From NCBI GenBank assembly GCA_002686955.1, contig NYZA01000174.1, positions 1 through 18,555 on the forward strand: a stretch of DNA of 18,555 bases. The letters are read 5' to 3'. The stretch's first letter is position 1. Every line of letters begins with the position of its first letter. The notes under the pieces are model-generated. The model was given only the letters and a program-made list of their open reading frames with translations, was not told where the DNA came from and did not search any database. Both the position numbers and the translations under genes were made by a program. The DNA is from Gemmatimonadota bacterium (GTDB lineage: Bacteria; GCA-2686955). Shown here piece after piece: positions 1 through 6,247 of the stretch.

Positions 1-168
1 CATTTCTCACCAACTTTCGTCGCGAGGCGGCGCAGATTCGTGCCCTGGCGGTGCTTCGCACCGTTTCGCGCGGAGGCGTGCTGGTTGCACGCCGCACAAA
101 GCGAAACGGGGGGAAGTGCCGCCAGGGTGCGGAGATGCGCCGCCATAGCAGAAAGCTGGTGAGAAATG
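1..168. repeat. 168-bp imperfect palindrome (MITE- or REP-like unit)
   Basis: The whole stretch folds on itself around a centre near base 84. The outer arms CATTTCTCACCAACTTTC (1-18) and GAAAGCTGGTGAGAAATG (151-168) match at 17 of 18 positions. Inner paired blocks follow in register: 26-34 with 136-144, 43-51 with 119-127, 54-57 with 113-116, 61-69 with 101-109, and an apical hairpin 75-81 with 87-93 enclosing TGGTT. Unpaired segments are of similar length on both sides. It encodes nothing obvious. It sits 4 nt past the stop codon of the leftward gene at 173, so it could act as a transcription end or mRNA stabiliser, although no U-tract is seen. The length, symmetry and intergenic site suggest a non-autonomous mobile palindrome; this is inference. 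Since it begins at window base 1, it may extend further left. Confidence 0.8.
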
Positions 169-172
169 CGGG

Positions 173-2272
173 CTAGGGAAGCAGGTTGAAGCTGCGGATG
201 ATCGGTCGTGTCGCCCGTGACCGGAAGGGCTCCGGGAGCTCCGCGATCGCCACGGACGCGTCGTCCTTGCTCGCGAACGATCCGTAGGCGAGCAAGAAGC
301 ACTTGCGGCCGTCGATGTAGATCGGCTTCAGGATGGCGGCCGTGTCGCCCACGAATCTCGCCAGATTGTCTCTTGCCGCCCACTCCTCGCAATTTGTTTC
401 GAGCATCAGGGTCGAGTTCGACTTCGGCTCCGATTCGAGCATTGCATCCCAGGCGTCCGCAGCCCCGTGGATATCCGCCCGCTCCAGGAATTCCAGGGCC
501 ACTTCGTACGCCACCCAATTGCTGAAGGGGCTGTCTACGCTTGGCCCCACCTCTTCCAGTGCGGCCGCCGGCTCAACCGTCGGCTCTTCCTCGATTTCCG
601 CAGAGGTGGTCGTTGCGATCGCCGGGGGCGGCGACTCGATGGTTTCCGGCGGCATCGCGCCATCGGCCGGGTCCATCGGCGGTACGGCCTCGTCGCCGGC
701 GCTCCCGAGTTGCGCTTCGAATTCAGCCAGGACCGAAGCCGGGACCTCGAGCTCGATCGCTCCCGGTGGAAGCTCGGGTGGAGCGTCCGTCCGGGGGAGG
801 TAGCGATAAGCGAAAAACGCGAGAATCGCCGCGCAAGCCACGGCCCCCAGCGGGACGATCCACCTCCGCCGCGCCTCGTCCGGGTCCGAGATCGGCTGGA
901 AGGGGGCGGTCTCGGCGTTGGCGTTCGGTTCTCTTGGGTCGATTGCTCCCGCTTCCTCTACACCAACCTCATCCAGCAGGTAGTTTTCCGGCACTTCGAT
1001 CGGAGGGACGCCGTCTTCCCGCTCGATATCGGGTCGATCGCTCACCGACCAATCGTCGGTCTTCGAATCGATCGTCGCCACCCACTCGGTTCGGCCCGTG
1101 TCGGCTCGTTCGTCGGGTTTTTGGATCGGTGGCCATCTTGGTACGCCGAGAACCGGCTCAGTCTCGGGCAGCGGTGGGGCCTCGGTGAGCTGCTCCACGA
1201 ATCGTAGCGGATCGGATCCGATCAGCTGCGTCGATTCGATCAAGAAGGCGCGACCTTCTGTTTCTACCCGTGCGGTGGCGGTCTTGCCCTGCAGATGCGC
1301 CGCCACGGCGACGCAGGGCCGGCAGGGGGCGCTCAGTCCCAGGAACTCATAACAGGGAACCCCGCTTCTGTCGCGACCAGTGCCTACCAGATCGGTCGCG
1401 CTCTCGTTTGCTGCCGTCAGCTGATAAGGCACCGTCACGATGATCGAAGGAGCGGCGTCGATCATCGAGCCCTTCTCCTCCCACGCCTCACCCTCCGGCG
1501 CTTCGATGCCCAGGTCCGCGGCCTCGGCATCGCCGGCGCCGTCGAAGGCGTCGATTTGATCCTCGGAGACGCGCATGGGCAAGATCTTCATCTCGTCATC
1601 GATCTCACTCGCTGCCTCCGCGGCGTCGACGGCGTCTGGACCGATCCCGTTCAGTCGCGAATCGCCTGCTTCCTTCGTCGGTTCCGATTCCAAGGCCTCT
1701 TGCTCGATCATCTGCTCATCCGCGCTCGCCGATCGCGGTGGAGCATTCGGCTTGAGGGTGAACGGATCTTCGTGCATCGGGTCGTCACTGGGAACCCAAC
1801 GTTTGGCCGCTTCGATCCGTTCGACGAGAGCGGCTTCAGCGGAGTCGTCGCCGAGCTCGAAGAGCGCCTCGTCGGCATCGGCGCTCTGATCGCCCATCGT
1901 GTCTTTCAGCCAGAGATCGAGGTAGCGGCTGAGCAGAGCCAGTTGCGACTCGGGCAGCGGCGTTCGGTCCCCAGGATTCTCCCTCGGCACCGCCACGCAG
2001 ACCGCGCCGATCGGATCTCCCAGGGATGACACGATTGGATGGATGAAGAGATGGCCGGAGGCGATCTCTTCCACCTGACTCCGTCCTCGGAGCAGGCTGA
2101 CACGGGTGCGGGACAGAACGCTCGACTCGCTGATTCCGGCGAGCAGTCCCTCTTCTTTGGCCGGATGGTGGACGACTCGGCCATCACCGATCAGGACGAG
2201 TAGGGGAGAGCCGAACTCGGCTCCAAGCTCGGGGAAGCGATTGACCAGGCGTTGTTCGACGCCCGCGCTCAT
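173..2272 (-). CDS. Single-pass membrane protein with GAF-like region, Cys-motif PAS-like region and C-terminal SPOR-like domain
   Basis: The product is 699 aa and of unknown specific function. Residues about 5-125 look like a small GAF-like sensory fold. Residues 126-265 are acidic and probably disordered. Residues 270-365 resemble PAS domains that carry three cysteines (C307, C317 and C320, in CYEF and PCRPC contexts), known from many deltaproteobacterial sensors. One transmembrane helix lies at 471-492, then a Pro/Glu-rich linker. Residues about 585-699 end in a SPOR-like module (YIDGRKCFLLAYGSF, then an LPEPFR turn), which in SPOR families binds denuded peptidoglycan. The inferred topology is sensory half in the cytoplasm and SPOR half in the periplasm. 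The ATG at 2272 was chosen because GAGGAG (2280-2285) lies 7 nt upstream; an upstream TTG at 2317 has no such site. A role joining intracellular sensing to the cell wall is inference. Confidence 0.85.
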   Translation of the reverse strand: MSAGVEQRLVNRFPELGAEFGSPLLVLIGDGRVVHHPAKEEGLLAGISESSVLSRTRVSLLRGRSQVEEIASGHLFIHPIVSSLGDPIGAVCVAVPRENPGDRTPLPESQLALLSRYLDLWLKDTMGDQSADADEALFELGDDSAEAALVERIEAAKRWVPSDDPMHEDPFTLKPNAPPRSASADEQMIEQEALESEPTKEAGDSRLNGIGPDAVDAAEAASEIDDEMKILPMRVSEDQIDAFDGAGDAEAADLGIEAPEGEAWEEKGSMIDAAPSIIVTVPYQLTAANESATDLVGTGRDRSGVPCYEFLGLSAPCRPCVAVAAHLQGKTATARVETEGRAFLIESTQLIGSDPLRFVEQLTEAPPLPETEPVLGVPRWPPIQKPDERADTGRTEWVATIDSKTDDWSVSDRPDIEREDGVPPIEVPENYLLDEVGVEEAGAIDPREPNANAETAPFQPISDPDEARRRWIVPLGAVACAAILAFFAYRYLPRTDAPPELPPGAIELEVPASVLAEFEAQLGSAGDEAVPPMDPADGAMPPETIESPPPAIATTTSAEIEEEPTVEPAAALEEVGPSVDSPFSNWVAYEVALEFLERADIHGAADAWDAMLESEPKSNSTLMLETNCEEWAARDNLARFVGDTAAILKPIYIDGRKCFLLAYGSFASKDDASVAIAELPEPFRSRATRPIIRSFNLLP

Positions 2273-2603
2273 TCGGATACTCCTCGCGGTTCGGATCAAG
2301 GGGGGGATTAGGGGCAATTATCACTGCTCGCGAACGGAAACCGCCATCCGGCAGCAATTGCCGATCTCAAGAGGGCTTTCGTCGAACGACTTGAATGCTT
2401 GAACTTCACGGGGCGATCGGTCCAAACTCCCCGAAGTCTACGACGTGGCGAGACCATGATCGCACAGACCCCATGAAGAGATCCGGCATTGGGTCGATTC
2501 ACAAGAGACCCGGTCGCCGTTCTGCCTCCCGGAGCGTGCGAAGCACGTCCCGGCGGCTTCGCGCGGTGCGATCACATCGGTTTCCTGATGGGAGACCTTC
2601 CTC
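2273..2603. other. 331-bp divergent intergenic region
   Basis: This separates the leftward SPOR-protein gene from the rightward kinase gene and must contain both promoters. Short ORFs here lack ribosome sites and coding character. On the minus strand, GATAAT (2317-2322) is a fair -10 hexamer, but no matching -35 lies 17 nt upstream. A small dyad around GCAATTGC is present near 2353-2360 and a tight hairpin at 2535-2547. No sigma-54 motif (GG-N10-GC with TTGC) was found on either strand. No riboswitch or tRNA is recognisable. Confidence 0.6.
2535..2547. repeat. Small perfect stem-loop in kinase leader
   Basis: CGTGC-GAA-GCACG forms a perfect 5-bp stem with a GAA loop, flanked by CCGG/CCCGG that could lengthen it imperfectly. 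It lies about 57 nt upstream of the kinase start codon at 2604, so it may be in the 5' leader or serve as an operator. No function is demonstrated by sequence alone. Confidence 0.4.
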
Positions 2604-4055
2604 TTGACGCGACGGCCAACACTTCAGGCGCCTCTGACGGAGCTCGAATCCGCCCAGGCATTGATCGACGCGATCGACGTCCCCGCGGTGCTCACGAGCC
2701 GCGCGGGGGAGACGCTCCACGTAAACGACGCCGCCACGCGGATCTTGACGCAGCTCCCTGAGGCGGGCTCGCTCTTCGATTCGCTCTGCGTAGGCACCGA
2801 CGAGGAGGAGCTGACTCCGCCCACGACCGGCACACTCGTACTCGAGACGCGCCGGATCGAGTGGACGGCTCGCCCCATCGAGAGCTCCTCGGACGACTGC
2901 GTCATCTTCACTTTTCATGACCGCGACGAACGCGACTCGCTGGCGCGCCAGGTGGCCCATCTCGATCGCCTCGCGTCGGTCGGTGAGGTCATGGCCAGCA
3001 TCGCCCATGAGCTGAACAATCCCCTGACCTCGATCATCATGGCGATGGAGGTCCTCCCCAAGAAGGGGCGTGAGGCCAGGCGGGAGCTCTTGCGGCAGGT
3101 GCGCAAAGACACCGCCCGCGCCCTGGATCTGGCGCGCAAGGTGCTGGCATTCGGGCGGAACGGCTCGGGTGGTGTAGAGCTGATTCGACCAAACGCCTTG
3201 CTGAAATCGGCGCTCGATCTCGTGGGAGCCGACCTGCGCAAGAGCGATATTCAGGTTCGCTTCCGCCAGGGGCGCGGGCTGCCGCTGATCGAAGGTGATC
3301 TCGTCGAGTTGCGACAGGTGCTCGTGAATCTGCTGATCAACGCGCGTCAGGCACTGGAGGGCTGCGGAGCGCGGCGCGAAGTCGAGCTGAGATCGCGACG
3401 CGGGAGCCGGCACGTAGAGATCGAAGTGAGCGATTCGGGGGCCGGCATCGAACCGGCTGTGCTGCGCAGGATCTTCGAGCCCTTCTATACTACCAAGCCG
3501 AAAGGTGAGGGGACGGGGCTGGGGTTGTGTATCTCTCGGGGCATCATCGAGGCGCACCGCGGCGAGCTCTCGGTGCGAAGCGCGCCCGGCGAAGGCTCGA
3601 CCTTTACGATTACCTTGCCCCCAGCGAAGGCGACCCCCTCCGACTCCGCGCCCGCGCCTGAACCCCTGGATGAAGTCGAATGCGACGGGACGAAACGGGT
3701 TCTCGTTGTCGACGACGAGGAAGTGCTTGCGGAGCTGCTTCGCGAGATCCTCGAAGAGGCCGGTTACGAGGTGGATACCGCTTGTTCGGTGGAGTCGGCG
3801 CTCGAACGCATCAACGCCCAGGTGTTCGACATCATCATGTCGGATGTCAGGATGCCGGGCCTCGGTGGGCGCGACCTCTATCGGAAGCTGGAGCAGGACG
3901 AGCCTTCATTGGCCCGTCGCATGGTGTTCATGACCGGAGATGTGGTCAGCCCGGAGACGGTGCGTTTCTTCGAGAGAACGCGCGCCCCCCACCTCTCGAA
4001 GCCGTTCCGGCTGAGGGAGCTCAACCAGGCGCTACGTTCCCTGAATCAGAGCTGA
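2604..4055 (+). CDS. Cytosolic hybrid histidine kinase (PAS-like, HisKA, HATPase_c, REC)
   Basis: This 483-aa sensor kinase has no membrane segment, so it should sense a cytoplasmic signal or partner. Residues 12-105 form a PAS-like domain. HisKA follows with H135 in SIAHELNNP as the predicted phospho-acceptor. The HATPase_c domain has an N box (LVNLLINARQA, about 239-250), G1 (SDSGAG), F (FEPFYTTK) and G2 (GEGTGLGLCIS). A C-terminal REC domain (about 365-480) has acidic DDEE, acceptor D414 in MSDVRMPG, and K466 in SKPF. All catalytic residues are present, so an internal His-to-Asp relay is likely. The TTG start is supported by GGAGA (2591-2595) 8 nt upstream. The last 35 bp overlap the oppositely oriented cyclase gene. 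No output domain follows the REC, so a separate phosphotransfer partner, or REC feedback, is expected. Its cognate regulator is unknown; the adjacent REC-GGEEF protein is a candidate only by proximity. Confidence 0.93.
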   Translation: MTRRPTLQAPLTELESAQALIDAIDVPAVLTSRAGETLHVNDAATRILTQLPEAGSLFDSLCVGTDEEELTPPTTGTLVLETRRIEWTARPIESSSDDCVIFTFHDRDERDSLARQVAHLDRLASVGEVMASIAHELNNPLTSIIMAMEVLPKKGREARRELLRQVRKDTARALDLARKVLAFGRNGSGGVELIRPNALLKSALDLVGADLRKSDIQVRFRQGRGLPLIEGDLVELRQVLVNLLINARQALEGCGARREVELRSRRGSRHVEIEVSDSGAGIEPAVLRRIFEPFYTTKPKGEGTGLGLCISRGIIEAHRGELSVRSAPGEGSTFTITLPPAKATPSDSAPAPEPLDEVECDGTKRVLVVDDEEVLAELLREILEEAGYEVDTACSVESALERINAQVFDIIMSDVRMPGLGGRDLYRKLEQDEPSLARRMVFMTGDVVSPETVRFFERTRAPHLSKPFRLRELNQALRSLNQS

Positions 4056-5019
4056 CCGGGCCGGACTCCTCTTCCGCGGGCACAAGCCCTTCGACTGGTG
4101 CCGATCCCGAGGCGACCAGGACGCGGTTTCTTCCCGAGCTCTTCGCTTCGTACAACGCCTCGTCGGCCAGCGCGATCAGATCCGCCGGGCTCTGAGCCTG
4201 CTCCCCGAATTGCGCGATGCCGACGCTCACCGTGACATGGAACGACTCGCCGGCGAAGCTCATCGTTTCCGATTCGATCCTCGCTCGGAGACGTTCCGCG
4301 ACTCGGCGGGCACCGTGGGAGTCGGCGTCCGGCAGTATGACGCAGAACTCCTCACCACCGAAGCGAGCCACGACATCACAGCGGCGCACCGAAGAGACCA
4401 CCGACGTGGCGACCGAGCGGAGCACCTCGTCGCCGCAGAGATGCCCGCGTGTATCGTTCACCCGCTTGAAATGATCGATGTCGACCATTGCCACCGCGAG
4501 CGGAGCGTGAACCCGTTCCAATCGTGCGACCTCTTCCTCCAGGCGAGCGTCCAGATAGCCGCGGTTGAAGAGACCGGTGAGCGCGTCGCGAATCGATACC
4601 TCCTTGAGAGACTGATTGCTGACCCTCAGCTGATCCTGCTGTCCCTTGAGCCGAAGCTGAGCACGGACACGCGCCAGCAGCTCTTTCGGGCTGAAAGGCT
4701 TGGAGATGTAGTCGTCTGCGCCGGCGTCGAGCCCCTCCACCCTGTCGCCCTCTTTCGCGCGGGCGCTGACCAGAATGATCGACGCATTCGAGAGCGATTC
4801 CTCGCTCTTCAAACGACGACAGACTTCGAGGCCGTCCATGCGAGGCATATTGATGTCGAGGAGGATCAGATCGGGCGCGGTTTCGGTCGCCCGTTCGAGC
4901 GCCTCGACACCGTCGCGCGCCACGGCGACCCGGTAGTCGTTCCTCGTGAGCAGCTGCTCCAAAATGAAGATGTTGTCTTTGTGATCGTCGACGACCAGGA
5001 TTCTCGCGCCATCGGCCAT
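4021..5019 (-). CDS. Response-regulator diguanylate cyclase (REC-GGEEF, PleD/WspR-like)
   Basis: This 332-aa protein makes c-di-GMP from two GTP under control of receiver phosphorylation. The N-terminal REC (about 5-122) has VVDD at 9-12, acceptor D55 in LLDINMPRMDG and K107 in SKPFSP. A helical linker leads to a GGDEF domain beginning at DALTGLFNRG (145-154). The active-site loop reads GGEEF (221-225). An allosteric inhibitory I-site, RxxD, is intact at R212-D215, exactly five residues before it, so product feedback is expected. A Ser/Pro/Glu-rich tail follows. The ATG at 5019 is preceded by GGAGG with 9 nt spacing; a longer reading frame to 5259 is not protein-like. It lies 97 bp downstream of the lamin-tail gene on the same strand, so both may share the sigma-54-type promoter at 6111-6127. 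It overlaps the kinase gene tail-to-tail. Confidence 0.94.
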   Translation of the reverse strand: MADGARILVVDDHKDNIFILEQLLTRNDYRVAVARDGVEALERATETAPDLILLDINMPRMDGLEVCRRLKSEESLSNASIILVSARAKEGDRVEGLDAGADDYISKPFSPKELLARVRAQLRLKGQQDQLRVSNQSLKEVSIRDALTGLFNRGYLDARLEEEVARLERVHAPLAVAMVDIDHFKRVNDTRGHLCGDEVLRSVATSVVSSVRRCDVVARFGGEEFCVILPDADSHGARRVAERLRARIESETMSFAGESFHVTVSVGIAQFGEQAQSPADLIALADEALYEAKSSGRNRVLVASGSAPVEGLVPAEEESGPVSSDSGNVAPG

Positions 5020-5116
5020 AGAGACGCCCCTCCGGTTGAAGCTCCCCACCTCTACTATTCGGCATCGCGCAACGCGAACATGACCGTCTTGGAGGCGAAA
5101 CCTCGTTCGAAGGCTT

Positions 5117-6064
5117 CTACCTCTGCGCCTGCTGGTCGACCGTCGACGCGTCGCTTCCCACATCGACCGTTCCGAGGGTGAACTCGACGATCTCCGGCGC
5201 GAGCGATTGGTTCTGCCCGAACGAGACCTGCTTGACCAGCCAATCGCCCGATGGCGCATGCTCGGGGATCTTCCAGCTCTGATGGAAGGTCTGCTGCTCC
5301 CCCGGGCCCAGCGAGAAGACGATTCCCGGCTCGACGATCGCTTCGTCTTCTTCGGGGTCGATCGTGCGTGTCTGCAGCTTTCCCGCTGCCGGGTACGGGC
5401 TGCGGTTGCCTAGGGTGGTCCAGAGATGCAGGAACTCCAACTGCTGGTAGTACTCCCGCTCCTTCTGCACCCGCATGTGGACGGCCACAGCGGAGTTCTG
5501 AAGCGCCGGCGTGCCCACGATCCACGGGCTCTTGCTGGGTCGCCAGAAGATCTCGTTGTGGTCGAAGAACGAGACGATCTTCTCGAGCGAGGGTCCGTCG
5601 CCGTCACCGCCGATAGAGTTGATGTAGGTGATCTCGTCCTGAAATCCGCCGCCCTCGTCCTCCAGCCGAAGGGTCACACGATGTGGCTGGATCAGCCCGA
5701 AATCGTGCCCTTCGGCATCGATGATCGTGGCTTGGTGGTGCGGGAAGCCGTTGCCGGAATGGTAATAGGCGGAGTAGAAGAGCCCGTCCTGGTCTGGATC
5801 GCTCAGATCCTGACGCGCCACAATCAGAAAGCCGTGGGGGGCGATTCGACACTGCGGGAGGGTGAAACCGTTGAGAGTCCATCCGGTCAGGGTCTGGATC
5901 TCGCCGCGGGCGTTGTAGAGCTCGATCCACTGAAAGTCTTCGGGTCCGCCCATTCGCTCATGGGGGTGGTACATCACCTCGTTGATGAAGACACCGACTC
6001 TCTGCGGCTCGTATGGCTCGCCGCTGACCGCCAGCGCGGCCGCGAGCATGAAGGGATAGGTCAT
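5117..6064 (-). CDS. Secreted lamin-tail-domain (LTD) protein
   Basis: The product is about 315 aa, with a short hydrophobic N-terminus (MTYPFMLAAALAVSG) resembling a signal peptide, though it lacks basic residues. Residues 25-190 match the bacterial lamin-tail domain pattern: INEVMYHP, then DFQWIELYN, GWTLNGF, HGFLIVARQ and a GPSLEKI block. A second beta-rich region (about 205-300) follows. Bacterial LTD proteins are extracellular or surface proteins, often in nucleases, lipoproteins and adhesive multidomain proteins; no nuclease motif or sorting tail is seen here. The ATG at 6064 has GGGAG (6076-6080) 11 nt upstream; an in-frame ATG at 6082 is an alternative with a poorer site and six more residues. 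A predicted sigma-54 promoter sits directly upstream. The molecular role is unknown. Confidence 0.85.
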   Translation of the reverse strand: MTYPFMLAAALAVSGEPYEPQRVGVFINEVMYHPHERMGGPEDFQWIELYNARGEIQTLTGWTLNGFTLPQCRIAPHGFLIVARQDLSDPDQDGLFYSAYYHSGNGFPHHQATIIDAEGHDFGLIQPHRVTLRLEDEGGGFQDEITYINSIGGDGDGPSLEKIVSFFDHNEIFWRPSKSPWIVGTPALQNSAVAVHMRVQKEREYYQQLEFLHLWTTLGNRSPYPAAGKLQTRTIDPEEDEAIVEPGIVFSLGPGEQQTFHQSWKIPEHAPSGDWLVKQVSFGQNQSLAPEIVEFTLGTVDVGSDASTVDQQAQR

Positions 6065-6110
6065 GAGTGGGCAAGCTCCCATTGGGAATCAGTGCATCCG
6101 CTACGACTTG

Positions 6111-6127
6111 GGCAAGTATCGCGCCAG
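6111..6127 (-). promoter_or_regulatory. Candidate sigma-54 (-24/-12) promoter for the LTD gene
   Basis: On the minus strand the sequence reads CTGGCGCGATACTTGCC. Against the sigma-54 consensus YTGGCACG-N4-TTGCW it keeps the -24 GG, the -12 GC and the GG-N10-GC spacing, and differs only by A to G within the -24 box and W to C at the end. Transcription would start near 6100, giving a leader of about 36 nt before the ATG at 6064. The gene immediately upstream encodes a sigma-54 activator, which supports the call. Motif matching by eye only. Confidence 0.6.
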
Positions 6128-6191
6128 TCGAGCCAAGACCCCGCAGGCTCTTTGACGGTGGCGCCCAATGCTACCCCCTCGCTGGGAAGGG

Positions 6192-6205
6192 CGACGAAAT
6201 TGTCG
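6192..6205. promoter_or_regulatory. Minor dyad upstream of the candidate sigma-54 promoter
   Basis: CGAC-N6-GTCG (plus strand CGACGAAATTGTCG) is centred about 98 bp upstream of the predicted LTD transcription start, a position typical of enhancer sites. Arms are only 4 bp, so chance occurrence is quite possible. Confidence 0.25.
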
Positions 6206-6220
6206 AAAACGTGAACATGA

Positions 6221-6238
6221 TTGCGCGGATCTGCGCAA
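6221..6238. promoter_or_regulatory. 18-bp inverted repeat, candidate activator binding site
   Basis: TTGCGCGGATCTGCGCAA is palindromic at 16 of 18 positions; only the pair 27/32 (bases 6227 and 6232) mismatches. It lies about 130 bp upstream of the predicted sigma-54 start and just after the stop codon of the sigma-54 activator gene. Length and symmetry resemble NtrC-family enhancer sites. Alternatively the same dyad could form an mRNA hairpin ending the activator transcript, but no U-run follows. Confidence 0.45.
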
Positions 6239-6247
6239 GTTCGGCGC

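Noticed and set aside
2317-2322. GATAAT as a sigma-70 -10 box for the SPOR-protein gene
   Set aside because: No recognisable -35 hexamer 16-18 nt upstream, so not listed as a promoter.
2308-2502. 64-aa minus-strand ORF in the divergent spacer
   Set aside because: Arg/Pro-rich translation, no ribosome site, overlaps the probable promoter and leader of the SPOR-protein gene.
4021-5259. Longer start (5259) for the diguanylate cyclase
   Set aside because: The extra 80 residues are Arg/Ser-rich and overlap the LTD gene; ATG 5019 has a strong ribosome site and begins right at the REC domain.
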